A stretch of 64,000 nucleotides of DNA from an uncultured Curtobacterium sp. (lineage in GTDB: Bacteria; Actinomycetota; Actinomycetes; Actinomycetales; Microbacteriaceae). Location of the stretch: assembly GCA_913778205.1 (NCBI GenBank), contig CAJYUW010000020.1, positions 28,996-92,995 of the forward strand, in the 5' to 3' direction. The notes under the pieces are model-generated. The model did not search any database. It was given only the letters and a program-made list of their open reading frames with translations, and was not told where the DNA came from. The position numbers and the translations under genes were made by a program. This document shows, one piece after another, positions 34,461 to 42,605 of the stretch. The stretch's first letter is position 1. The number at the start of each line of letters is the position of its first letter.

Positions 34461-35867
34461 TCAGGAGCTCGAGCTCGACAGCGTCGCGAGCTGGCCGGAG
34501 AGCCAGCTCGACTGGGACTGGAGCTTGCTGAGGCTGGTCTCGAGCGCGGCGTACTGCGTCTGCAGGGTCGCACGGCGCAGGGTGAGGCGGTCGGTCCAGC
34601 TGTCGATCTGGAGGTTGAGGTCCTTCACGACGGACTGCTGCCCGGTGATGGCGGTGGTGATGGACCCGTCGTACTTGTCGGACGCGCGCGTCGCGACCGC
34701 CCCGACCGACGCCGCGATGCCGGACAGCATGGCCTGGGTGCCCGCCGGGTCGGCCGTGAGCGCCTTCTGGAACGCGTCGGCGTCGAAGGTGAAGTCGCCG
34801 TCCTTCGTGACGTTGATCCCGATGGAGGAGGGCGACTTCCCGTTCACCGGAGCGGACATCGCCGAGCTGAGGGCCTGCACGGCCGATCGGGTCGTCGCGT
34901 CCCCGAGCAGGACGCCGGCGGTGGTCGTCGTGGTCCCGGTCGTCGGGCTCGTCGTGCTCGTGACGGCGGTGTTCGAGCCGTAGTAGGCGGTCACCGCGTT
35001 GAAGGCGTCGACGAGACCCTTCGCGACCGCCTGCGCCTTCGTGCTGTCCCGGGCGACCGACACCGTGACGGGGTCGGCGCTCGCCGTGCTGACGGTGACG
35101 TTGACCCCCGGCAGCAGGTCGGTGAAGGTGTTCGTCGCGCTGGTCACGGTCTGCGCGGCTGCGGTGCCTGCCCAGAGGGTGACGCTGGCGTCCTTCGCCG
35201 GCGTCACGACCGCGGCGCCGGGTTCCGCGAGGACGTCCGTCGCGGTGCCGGCGGTGACGTCGGAGCCCGAGCCGCGGTACACGCTGAACGCGCCGGCGGC
35301 CCCGGTGCTCGTCGCGGTGAGCTGCAGGCGGTAGAGCTTGGTCCCGGCGGCGTCGGTGCCCGCGGACACCTTCGTCGCGGTGACGCCGGCTCCGGCCTTG
35401 TTGATCGCCGAGACGGTGTCGTCGAGGGATCCGGACGCCGGGGTGACGCTGGTCTGCGTCCCGTCGGACCGGACGATGGTGAGCGGACCGGCGGCGTCGG
35501 ACCAGGACGACATCGCCGCGGTGACGCCGACCTGCGCGGACGCGGTCGACCCGACGGTGAACGACACCGAGCCCGCCGCGGCGCCCGTCCCCGTCGTGAC
35601 CGAGACGGACGTGGCGGACGACGTGGCCGCGAAGACGTCGAGCGAGGTGGCCTTCGCGGCGTCGGATGCCTTGCTGGCCAGGGTCTGCACGAGTCCGTTG
35701 ATCGTCTGCAGTGACGAGATGAACGAGTTGGTCGTGGTGACCTTGCTCTTCAGCAGGGTCTGCGGGACCTGCTCGATCGACATCAGCGAGTTGATGAGGT
35801 CGGTGGTCTTGAGGCCACTGACGAGGCCGTCGATCGCGAGCGACGACGCCGAGGACACGGACGACAC
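34461..35867 (-). CDS. fliD: Flagellar filament cap protein FliD
   Basis: 468 aa. N-terminal LAIDGLVSGLKTTDLINSLM and C-terminal helical KDLNLQIDSWTDRLTLRRAT with LQTQYAALETSLSKLQSQSS are classic FliD ends; the Thr/Ser/Ala-rich middle is the variable exposed part. It caps the filament and folds incoming flagellin. GTG start with GAAGGAG upstream. Confidence 0.94.
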   Translation of the reverse strand: MSSVSSASSLAIDGLVSGLKTTDLINSLMSIEQVPQTLLKSKVTTTNSFISSLQTINGLVQTLASKASDAAKATSLDVFAATSSATSVSVTTGTGAAAGSVSFTVGSTASAQVGVTAAMSSWSDAAGPLTIVRSDGTQTSVTPASGSLDDTVSAINKAGAGVTATKVSAGTDAAGTKLYRLQLTATSTGAAGAFSVYRGSGSDVTAGTATDVLAEPGAAVVTPAKDASVTLWAGTAAAQTVTSATNTFTDLLPGVNVTVSTASADPVTVSVARDSTKAQAVAKGLVDAFNAVTAYYGSNTAVTSTTSPTTGTTTTTAGVLLGDATTRSAVQALSSAMSAPVNGKSPSSIGINVTKDGDFTFDADAFQKALTADPAGTQAMLSGIAASVGAVATRASDKYDGSITTAITGQQSVVKDLNLQIDSWTDRLTLRRATLQTQYAALETSLSKLQSQSSWLSGQLATLSSSSS

Positions 35868-35897
35868 GCGCGCTCCTTCAGACGGGACGGGAAGGGA

Positions 35898-35940
35898 GCG
35901 GCGTCCACCCGCACACCCGAACGGTGCCGGTGGACGCCGC
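35898..35940 (-). terminator. Terminator downstream of fliC
   Basis: Inverted repeat GCGGCGTCCACC (35898-35909) with GGTGGACGCCGC (35929-35940), 12 bp, 19-nt loop. It lies just after the fliC stop and before fliD, expected for a highly expressed flagellin gene whose transcript partly reads into fliD. Confidence 0.75.
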
Positions 35941-35948
35941 CGGGTTCA

Positions 35949-36794
35949 CTAGCGGAGCAGCGAGAGCACGCCCTGGGTGCTCTGGTTCGCCTGCGCGAGC
36001 ATCGAGGTGCCGGCCTGGCTCAGGATGTTGTCGCGCGTGTACTTGACCATCTCCTGCGCCATGTCGACGTCGGTGATGCGCGAGCCGGCCGCGGTGAGGT
36101 TCTCCTTCGCCACGTTCGTCACGTTGATGGCGTGGTCGAAGCGGTTCTGGACGGCACCGATGTTCGAGCGGGCGGCGGACACGTTCTTGATCTCCGTGTC
36201 GATCGCGGCGATCGAGAGCTGGGCGTTCGCAGCGGTGTCGAACTTCAGCGCGGCGACGTTGGTCGAGACCGTCTTCACGTCCGCACCCGTGAGGTCGACC
36301 GTGATCTGGCTCGCCGCGTCACCGTTCGCACCGACCTGGAAGTTCATCTTGCCGTCGCCTGCGGGGCCGGCCTTGCCGTCGAGCAGGGTGATGCCGTTGA
36401 AGTTCGTCGAGTCGGCGATCCGGCCGAGCTCGGCGCTGAGCTGCGTGACCTCGGTCTGGATCGCGGTGCGCGAGTCGGTGTTGTTCGAGTCGTTGCCCGC
36501 CTGGACGGCGAGGTCACGGACACGCTGGAGGATGGCGTGCGTCTCGGTGAGACCGCCTTCCGCCGTCTGCACGACCGAGATGCCGTCCTGGGCGTTGCGG
36601 GCGGCGACCGTGAGGCCACCGACCTGGGACTTCAGCCCCTCGGAGATCGACAGACCGGCCGCGTCGTCGGCAGCACGGTTGATGCGGAGACCCGTCGAGA
36701 GCTTCTCGAGGGACTTCGACAGGTCGTTCTGCGTCGAGTTGAGGTTCCGGTACGTGTTGAGTGCCGAGAGGTTGGTGTTGATGGACATACCCAT
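35949..36794 (-). CDS. fliC: Flagellin
   Basis: 281 aa, a compact flagellin with conserved D0/D1 ends and a short variable middle. N-terminus MGMSINTNLSALNTYRNLNS and LSTGLRINRAADDAAGL; C-terminus ITDVDMAQEMVKYTRDNILS and LAQANQSTQGVLSLLR. The D1 region that triggers TLR5/FLS2 recognition in other bacteria (NAQDGISVVQTAEGGLTE) is present. RBS GGAGGAAA before the ATG. Transcribed from a sigma-28-type promoter about 55 nt upstream of the start. Confidence 0.97.
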   Translation of the reverse strand: MGMSINTNLSALNTYRNLNSTQNDLSKSLEKLSTGLRINRAADDAAGLSISEGLKSQVGGLTVAARNAQDGISVVQTAEGGLTETHAILQRVRDLAVQAGNDSNNTDSRTAIQTEVTQLSAELGRIADSTNFNGITLLDGKAGPAGDGKMNFQVGANGDAASQITVDLTGADVKTVSTNVAALKFDTAANAQLSIAAIDTEIKNVSAARSNIGAVQNRFDHAINVTNVAKENLTAAGSRITDVDMAQEMVKYTRDNILSQAGTSMLAQANQSTQGVLSLLR

Positions 36795-36856
36795 GGTGGT
36801 TTCCTCCGTGAATCCTTGGGTTCGGTGTCTGCCCGTCCATGGGCTGACACGGGTGA

Positions 36857-36883
36857 CTCTCGGCCGGCGGCGTCGAGTCGTTA
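36857..36883 (-). promoter_or_regulatory. Sigma-28 (FliA) promoter of fliC
   Basis: Minus strand TAAC-N15-GCCGAGAG (36883 down to 36857), matching the TAAA-N15-GCCGATAA consensus at -35 and -10 with exact spacing. Predicted transcript start near 36850, about 55 nt before the flagellin ATG. Confidence 0.75.
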
Positions 36884-36914
36884 GTGCCCGACCGGAAAAT
36901 CTCCGGCGGGACGT

Positions 36915-37733
36915 CTACCCCGCCGCGGGCACCGGCGTCGCTGCGGCGTCGTGCACGGCACGGGCCACCCCGGCGGCGGCGTTCGCGGCCACCTTCGCGA
37001 GGTAGGCGCTGCGGCGGGCGGCGGTGGTCCGGGACGCCGGCTCGGGTGCGGCCCCGCCGTCGCCGTAGTGCGTGGCGAGTCCGTCGCGGAGCAGGCGCAT
37101 CGCCTCGGAGCGCTGCTGCGACACGGCGGAGTGCGTGATCCCGAGCTCGGCGGCGACGTCCGTGACGGACCGGTCGCCGAAGTACACCTGCTCGACGATG
37201 AAGCGCATCCGCTCCGGGAGTGCCTCGACCGCGGCACGCAGGTAACGACGCTTCTCGTCCTCGAGGAGGTCGTCGCCGGGCAGCGCGACCTCGGCGGCGA
37301 CGAGGTCGTGCACGGTCTCGTCGATCGCGGTCACCGTCCGACCGGCGTCGCTCATGGCGTCCGCGGCGGTCTGCCGGTCGACGCCCATCGCGTCGGCGAT
37401 CTCCTGCACACCGACCGAGCGACCGAGCTCGGCGGAGAGGGCCTCCTGGGTCGCGAGGGTCTCCCGGATCCGCTTGCGGGTGCCGCGCGACGCCCAGTCC
37501 GCAGACCGCATGTCGTCGGCGATCGCGCCGGTGATGCGGGTGCGCGCGTACGCCCCGAAGGGAACGCCGAGCGTCGGGTCGAAGGCGTGCGCCGCGGCGA
37601 CGAGGGCGAGCGAGCCGACGGCGGCGAGGTCGTCCCGGTCCAGGTGGGTGGCGCGTGCTCGGACGTCGGCGACGATGTAGCCGACGAGCGGGAGGTGCTC
37701 GACGATCATCGTGTTGCGTTCGGTGCGGTCCAT
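36915..37733 (-). CDS. fliA: Flagellar sigma factor (FliA/WhiG/SigD type)
   Basis: 272 aa. Region 2 includes LVGYIVADVRARATHLDRDD and PFGAYARTRITGAIADDMRS-ADWASR, region 3 follows (RIRETLATQEALSAELGR), and region 4 has LPERMRFIVEQVYFGDRSVT and LGITHSAVSQQRSEAMRLL. Directs RNA polymerase to late flagellar promoters; two matching promoters lie on either side of it (fliC and flgN). The start at MDRTERN has AGGGGA 8 nt upstream. No anti-sigma flgM gene is recognised here. Confidence 0.93.
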   Translation of the reverse strand: MDRTERNTMIVEHLPLVGYIVADVRARATHLDRDDLAAVGSLALVAAAHAFDPTLGVPFGAYARTRITGAIADDMRSADWASRGTRKRIRETLATQEALSAELGRSVGVQEIADAMGVDRQTAADAMSDAGRTVTAIDETVHDLVAAEVALPGDDLLEDEKRRYLRAAVEALPERMRFIVEQVYFGDRSVTDVAAELGITHSAVSQQRSEAMRLLRDGLATHYGDGGAAPEPASRTTAARRSAYLAKVAANAAAGVARAVHDAAATPVPAAG

Positions 37734-38098
37734 GCTGCTGATCCCCTGATCGACCTGAAGCGGCTCACCCGTCCGTGGGCTGCCCGGCTGCGGGCACGGC
37801 GGACACCGGCCGTCGGGAGGCCGGGACGTACGCCGAAGACCGCCCGGGTCCCTCCGGGCGGGCACCTCCGGGTCCCTGGGACGCGGTCCGGGTCTGTCCC
37901 CCGGGGTGCGCTCTGAATGTATCGGCTGGGAAGGCTCTGAACAGGCCCTCATCCGTACCCAAAGCGGGGGTAGCAGCGGTGTTTCCCGGTCGGCATTTGG
38001 GGGGACCCCGGCCCCGCAACGGCCGGTTCTGTCCCCCGGTCGACGTCCGGACGGGAGGCCCGGGGTACGCCCGCCCCGGCCGTCGCGGCGACGTCCGC
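37734..38098. promoter_or_regulatory. fliA-flgN divergent regulatory region
   Basis: About 365 nt without a gene. On the minus strand, toward fliA, two direct repeats of TTCAGAGC (37910-37917 and 37934-37941 on the plus strand as GCTCTGAA, 24 bp apart) flank GCCGATAC (37919-37926), a near match to the sigma-28 -10. A GACGGGAGGC half-site lies at about 38047-38062. This is the likely control point for the whole flagellar regulon. Confidence 0.45.
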
Positions 38099-38125
38099 TT
38101 ACGTCCGCAGGCCGCGGGCCGATAG
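38099..38125 (+). promoter_or_regulatory. Sigma-28 (FliA) promoter of flgN-flgK-flgL-fliW
   Basis: TTAC-N15-GCCGATAG: -10 matches GCCGATAA at seven of eight positions, spacing exactly as in the fliC promoter. It lies about 45 nt before the flgN ribosome binding site. Confidence 0.7.
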
Positions 38126-38175
38126 CTCCCGGTGTCCGCAGGATGACGGACCGAACCACCACCCGGGAGGAGCTG

Positions 38176-38661
38176 ATGAGCGTGAACGACCTGTCCGCCG
38201 TGCTCTGGCGCGAACGCGAACTGCTCGAGCTGCTCACCTTCAAGCTCGAGGAGGAGCAGCTGCTGCTCGCCGCCGGGCGCTCCCGCTGGGTCTCGCACGC
38301 CAGCCGGGAGGTCGAGCAGGTGCTCGGGCGCCTGCGCACCACCGGTCTCGAACGCGCCGCGTCGAGCGCCGCGGTCGCCGAGGAGTGGGGCGTACCCGCC
38401 GACGCTCCCCTGCGCGACGTCGTCGCGGCGGCGCCGAACGGCCCGTGGGGCGAGATCCTCGCCGCGCACCTCACCGCGATGGTGGAGCTGACGACGCAGA
38501 TCGGTGCGCTCCGCGACGAGAACGACCGGTTCCTCCGCGCCGCCGCGCACGCCACCGAGGAGACCCTGGCCGGCGCGGTCGCCGCCCCCTCGACCTACGA
38601 CGCCAGCGGCACGAGCGGAGCCGGCACCGACGGTGCGCGGCTGTTCGAGGGGACCCTCTAG
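38176..38661 (+). CDS. flgN: Flagellar chaperone FlgN
   Basis: 161 aa. ATG at 38176 follows a strong GGGAGGAG; an in-frame ATG at 38143 has none. Helical protein with LSAVLWRERELLELLTFKLE, then EEQLLLAAGRSRWVSHASRE, the FlgN family signature, and a Ser/Thr/Gly-rich tail. Chaperone for FlgK and FlgL, whose genes follow directly. First gene of a sigma-28-driven operon. Confidence 0.88.
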   Translation: MSVNDLSAVLWRERELLELLTFKLEEEQLLLAAGRSRWVSHASREVEQVLGRLRTTGLERAASSAAVAEEWGVPADAPLRDVVAAAPNGPWGEILAAHLTAMVELTTQIGALRDENDRFLRAAAHATEETLAGAVAAPSTYDASGTSGAGTDGARLFEGTL

Positions 38662-38663
38662 CC

Positions 38664-40085
38664 GTGGTCAGCACCTTCGGATCGCTCGCGACCGCGTACT
38701 CCGGTCTGGCCGCTGCACGCGCCGGCATCGACGTCACCGGGCAGAACATCGCGAACGCCGGCACCACCGGGTACACCCGCCAACGGGTGACGCAGTCGGC
38801 CGTCCCCACGGTGCAGACCGGGTTCGTCCGCGGCACCGCAGCCCTCGCCGGTCAGGGCGTCTCCGTCGACGGCATCGCCCGGCTCGGGTCCCTGACGCTC
38901 GACGCCGGCGTGCGCGTCGCCGCCGGCTCCTCGGCGTACGCCGACACCCGCGCGACCGCGCTCAGCGCGCTCGAGACGGGCCTCCGGGAGCCCGGCGCGA
39001 ACGGCCTCGCCACGAAGCTGGACGCGTTCTGGTCGGCGTGGGGCCAAGTCGCCGCGCACCCGGACGACCCCGGCGCCGCGAGCTCGCTGCTCGGCACCGC
39101 GAACACCGTCGTCTCGACGCTGTCGAGCGGGTCGGCGGCCCTGGACCAGCAGTGGGCCCAGATCCGCGCGACCGTCGGCGGGCAGGTGACGCAGCTCAAC
39201 GACGCCGCGGCGCAGGTCGCCGACCTCAACGGGCAGATCCGCTCGGCACTCGCCGGCGGCGGGAACGCCGGCGAGCTGATCGACCAGCGCGACCAGCTCA
39301 CCGAACGGATCGCGTCGCTCGCCGGCGGGACGGTCCGCGCGAACGCCGACGGCACGGCGGACGTCCTCATCGGCGGGAACCCGCTCGTGCAGGGCACCGA
39401 CGCTCGGTCGCTGGCCCTCGGCGGCGCAGCCTCGCTGCGGGACGGCACGGCCGTGACGCTCACGTGGACGTCCGGCCAGGCCGGCTCGGTGTCGCTGTCC
39501 GGTGGCGCGATCGGCGGCGCCCTGTCCCTCCTCGCACCCGCCGACGCACAGGGCACGGGCGGAGCGCTCGCGGAGGCCTCGGCCTCGTACGACGCGGTGG
39601 CGACGAAGCTGGCGGCCGTCGTGAACGCCGTGCACACGACCGGCTCCACCGCGGACGGCACGACCGGCCACGCCTTCTTCGCCGTGGCCGCCGGCGTGCC
39701 GGCGGCCCAGGCGCTCTCCGTCGTCCCGACGGACGCGGCCGGCCTGGCGACGCGGAACGCGTCGGGGGAACTCGACGACTCGTTCGCGGACGCGCTCTCG
39801 CGGCTCGGTGCCGCTGCCGACGGTCCGGACGCCGCCTGGGCGACGTTCGTGACGGGGGTGGGCACTGCCTCCCGGTCGGCCGCGTCCGAGTCGACGCTCA
39901 CCGGACTCGCCCTCACCAGCGCGCGCACGCAGCAGCAGTCCGGCGCGGGCGTCGACCTCGACGAGGAGAACGTGAACCTGCTGAGCTACCAGCACGCCTA
40001 CCAGGGCGCGGCACGCGTCCTGACCGCGGTCGACGAGATGCTCGACACCCTCATCAACCGCGTCGGCCTCGTCGGGAGGAGCTGA
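38664..40085 (+). CDS. flgK: Hook-filament junction protein FlgK
   Basis: 473 aa. N-terminus STFGSLATAYSGLAAARAGI and DVTGQNIANAGTTGYTRQRV; C-terminus GVDLDEENVNLLSYQHAYQG and AVDEMLDTLINRVG. First junction zone (HAP1) between hook and filament. GTG start 2 nt after the flgN stop, with GAGGGGA upstream; the longer upstream frame overlapping flgN is not the real start. Confidence 0.95.
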   Translation: MVSTFGSLATAYSGLAAARAGIDVTGQNIANAGTTGYTRQRVTQSAVPTVQTGFVRGTAALAGQGVSVDGIARLGSLTLDAGVRVAAGSSAYADTRATALSALETGLREPGANGLATKLDAFWSAWGQVAAHPDDPGAASSLLGTANTVVSTLSSGSAALDQQWAQIRATVGGQVTQLNDAAAQVADLNGQIRSALAGGGNAGELIDQRDQLTERIASLAGGTVRANADGTADVLIGGNPLVQGTDARSLALGGAASLRDGTAVTLTWTSGQAGSVSLSGGAIGGALSLLAPADAQGTGGALAEASASYDAVATKLAAVVNAVHTTGSTADGTTGHAFFAVAAGVPAAQALSVVPTDAAGLATRNASGELDDSFADALSRLGAAADGPDAAWATFVTGVGTASRSAASESTLTGLALTSARTQQQSGAGVDLDEENVNLLSYQHAYQGAARVLTAVDEMLDTLINRVGLVGRS

Positions 40086-40087
40086 TC

Positions 40088-40969
40088 GTGATCACCCGGG
40101 TGACCACCCAGATGTCGATGGCTGCGGCCAGCGCCCGACTGCAGGCCGGTGCCGCCAAGGTCGCGCAGCTCACCGAGCAGGCGACCACGCTGCAGAACAT
40201 CTCGCGACCGTCCGACGACCCGGTCGGCACCGGGACGTCGATGCAGGTGCGCAAGGAGCAGGCCGCGAACGCGCAGTACGCGCGGAACGCCGACGACGCC
40301 GTCGGGTGGCTCGCGACCACGGACAGCACCCTGACCTCGGTGTACTCGGTGCTCAACGACGTCCGCGACCTCACCGTGCAGGCCGCGAACTCCGGGACCA
40401 TGAGCTCCACCGACCGCGACGCCCTGATCGCCGAGTTCCGTGCCGCGAAGAGCGACCTCCAGGCGCGCGCGAACACCACCTACGGCACCCGGAGCGTGTT
40501 CGCCGGCGCCTCCACCGCCGCGACCGCGTACGACCCGGCCTCCGGCTTCGCGCCGTCCGGGACCGCGGTGTCCCGTCGCGTCGGCGACACCGCGACCGTC
40601 CGGGTGGACACCCCGGGGGACGCGGTGTTCGGCACCGGGTCGTCGTCGGTGTTCGCCGTGATCGACTCGATCGTGTCCGACCTGCAGAACGGCGTGAACG
40701 TGAACCCGAGGCTCAACGACGTGGACGGTGCGATCGACACCGTGCGGAGCGCCCAGGCCGACGTCGGCGTCCGGCACGCTGCGGCGCTGTCCGCGCAGGA
40801 CTCGCTGAAGACGGCGTCCGTCACGCTCGAGGGACGTCGCGCGGGCGTCGAGGACAAGGACCTCGCGAAGGCCGTCCTCGACCTGCAGGTGCAGCAGACC
40901 AACTACCAGGCAGCCCTCGCCGTGACCGCGAAGGTGCTGCAGCCGACCCTGATGGACTACCTCCGATGA
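40088..40969 (+). CDS. flgL: Hook-filament junction protein FlgL
   Basis: 293 aa. ITRVTTQMSMAAASARLQAG and SRPSDDPVGTGTSMQVRKE at the N-terminus and flagellin-like C-terminal helices (KDLAKAVLDLQVQQTNYQAA, then KVLQPTLMDYLR). HAP3, next to the filament. GTG start 2 nt after flgK with GGAGG upstream; its stop overlaps the fliW ATG. Confidence 0.95.
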   Translation: MITRVTTQMSMAAASARLQAGAAKVAQLTEQATTLQNISRPSDDPVGTGTSMQVRKEQAANAQYARNADDAVGWLATTDSTLTSVYSVLNDVRDLTVQAANSGTMSSTDRDALIAEFRAAKSDLQARANTTYGTRSVFAGASTAATAYDPASGFAPSGTAVSRRVGDTATVRVDTPGDAVFGTGSSSVFAVIDSIVSDLQNGVNVNPRLNDVDGAIDTVRSAQADVGVRHAAALSAQDSLKTASVTLEGRRAGVEDKDLAKAVLDLQVQQTNYQAALAVTAKVLQPTLMDYLR

Positions 40970-41331
40970 GCATCGACGTCACGTTCCCCACGCCGCCGTT
41001 CGGCCTGACCGGCTCGGCCTTCACGCTGACCCCGGTGTCGGGCTCGGAGGGGCTGTTCACCCTGGTCGGCGACGGTTCGCGGCTGTTCCTGCTCGACGCC
41101 GCCGTCCACCTGCCGTCGTACGCGCCGGTCCTCACCGCGGCGCAGGTCGAGCTGCTCGGGCTGTCGGCCCCGGAGGACGCGATGCTCCTCGTCGTCGCGA
41201 ACCCGGGGGCGGACGGCACGACGGTGAACCTGCTGGCCCCCGTTGTCGTGAACGCCCGGACCTCGGTCGGCGCCCAGGTCATCCTCGAGGACCAGGACTT
41301 CCCCTTGCGCGCCGAGCTCGCCCGCCGGTAG
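40966..41331 (+). CDS. fliW: Flagellar assembly factor FliW
   Basis: 121 aa. Short beta-rich protein with the FliW pattern FTLVGDGSRLFLLDAAVHLP, EDAMLLVVANPGADGTTVNL, and the C-terminal LLAPVVVNARTSVGAQVILE. FliW normally binds flagellin and the translational repressor CsrA, tying flagellin level to its synthesis. In many Gram-positives csrA is the next gene; here fliW is the last gene and no csrA is seen. ATG overlaps the flgL stop. Confidence 0.9.
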   Translation: MSIDVTFPTPPFGLTGSAFTLTPVSGSEGLFTLVGDGSRLFLLDAAVHLPSYAPVLTAAQVELLGLSAPEDAMLLVVANPGADGTTVNLLAPVVVNARTSVGAQVILEDQDFPLRAELARR

Positions 41332-41600
41332 GCGCGCGGGGGCGGGCGGGCGGGCGGGCGGCCGCGCGCCGGCTCGCCGCTGTTGATCGTCACGGCCGCT
41401 GTCGTTCGACAACGACCACGTCGTTCCTTGCCTGCGCGACAGTTGCAGGCGCGGGGTTGCGACGTGACCGCTGACGTACGACGACAGCGCAGTCGTTCCT
41501 TGCGTCCGCGTCGTCCCTCCACAGCCTGGAGGCACGGATCACCATCCACAGATCAGCTCGGCTGCCGGTCGGCTCGATCCAGCGGTGGGAGCCTGCCGTC
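41332..41600. repeat. Intergenic module of the GTCGTWCGACA family
   Basis: After a GGGCGGGC run (41338-41362) there is a single diverged module: GTCGTTCGACAACGACCACG at 41401-41420, then TCGTTCCTTGC, an imperfect hairpin, and an inverted relative GACGTGACCGCTGACGTACG at 41461-41480. It has the same layout as one unit of the 33158-33560 array. Confidence 0.6.
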
Positions 41601-42563
41601 GTGAACCACCGAGCGCGAGACATCCCCCTCATCCGGACCAGGCTGTACCCCAGCGCGGAACGCCGCAGCCTGCAGCGAGCGGTGCACCGGGGCACCCTCG
41701 CCGCGGTGCGCCCGGGGGTGCTCGTCGACCCCGGCGCGCTCGTGGACCTCCGCTCCGAGGACCGACACCTGCTGCTCGTTCGGGCCACCGCTCCCGACGT
41801 GGTCGCGCCCGCGCGGCTGTCCCACCTGTCCGCTGCGGTCGTGCACGGGCTCCCCGTCATCGGCACCGCACCCGACCGGGTGGACGTCATCGACCCACGC
41901 CGGGGTCGGACCGAGACGACCGCGCACACCCGCAGGCGCCCGGGCGGTCCCGGCGCGGACCACTCCGCACGGTGGTGGTCCAACGCCTCCTGTGTCCACG
42001 ACGTCGAGCTCGACGGAGCGCGGGTCACGTCGCTCGTGCGCACCCTCGTCGACATCGCTGCGACGAACGCCGCCCTCACCTCGGTGCCGATGATCGACCA
42101 CGCGCTCCACAGCGGACACGTCCGGCTCGAGATGCTCGAGTACGAAGCCACCGACCGGGACCGCGAGCTGCCGCAGCGGGCGGCAGCGGCGCTCTCGATG
42201 GGTTCGGCGCTGTCCGGCTCACCGGCGGAGTCCGTGTGCCGCGTCCGGTTCCGGCAACTCGGTACGCCCGAGCCCGTCCAGCAGTTCGCGTTCCGACGCC
42301 CGGGTGCTCCACCGGCGGTCGTCGACTTCTGGTTCCCCGAGCAGGGCGTCGTGGTCGAGGTCGACGGGCGCGGGAAGTACGAGGACCCGGCGATGCTCGA
42401 CGGCGGGACGACGGCGGAGGCGCACTGGAAGGAGAAGCAGCGCGAGGACTTCGTCCGGTCCTTCCCCGAGGTGCGGTTCGTCATCCGGTTCACCTGGCGG
42501 GACCTGCTGCACCCCGAGCGGATCCGGGACGCCCTGCGACGAGCGGGTGTGCCGTGTCGGTGA
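41601..42563 (+). CDS. AbiEi-like antitoxin domain / DUF559 nuclease-fold protein
   Basis: 320 aa. The N-terminal about 90 residues are a winged-helix AbiEi-type domain (LQRAVHRGTLAAVRPGVLVD), followed by the mid region VTSLVRTLVDIAA. The C-terminal about 110 residues have a PD-(D/E)xK-like DUF559 core with AVVDFWFPEQGVVVEVDGRG, then KYEDPAML. Such fusions are frequent single genes in actinobacteria and are annotated as AbiEi antitoxin-like, yet no AbiEii toxin is adjacent here. Activity is unproven: candidate DNA-binding regulator or nuclease. GTG start chosen by N-terminal fit. Confidence 0.8.
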   Translation: MNHRARDIPLIRTRLYPSAERRSLQRAVHRGTLAAVRPGVLVDPGALVDLRSEDRHLLLVRATAPDVVAPARLSHLSAAVVHGLPVIGTAPDRVDVIDPRRGRTETTAHTRRRPGGPGADHSARWWSNASCVHDVELDGARVTSLVRTLVDIAATNAALTSVPMIDHALHSGHVRLEMLEYEATDRDRELPQRAAAALSMGSALSGSPAESVCRVRFRQLGTPEPVQQFAFRRPGAPPAVVDFWFPEQGVVVEVDGRGKYEDPAMLDGGTTAEAHWKEKQREDFVRSFPEVRFVIRFTWRDLLHPERIRDALRRAGVPCR

Positions 42564-42592
42564 GCCTGCGGATCGCTCCCACCGGCGCGGCG

Positions 42593-42598
42593 TACCGT
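42593..42598 (+). promoter_or_regulatory. Leaderless -10 element (TACCGT)
   Basis: TACCGT exactly 7 nt before the ATG at 42606. Confidence 0.5.
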
Positions 42599-42605
42599 CT
42601 CCGCC

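Noticed and set aside
37734..38098. Cyclic-di-GMP riboswitch upstream of fliA or flgN
   Set aside because: No match to the conserved GEMM core; the GC-rich inverted repeats here are generic.
41601..42563. Complete AbiE toxin-antitoxin system
   Set aside because: Only the AbiEi-like/DUF559 gene is present; no nucleotidyltransferase toxin follows.
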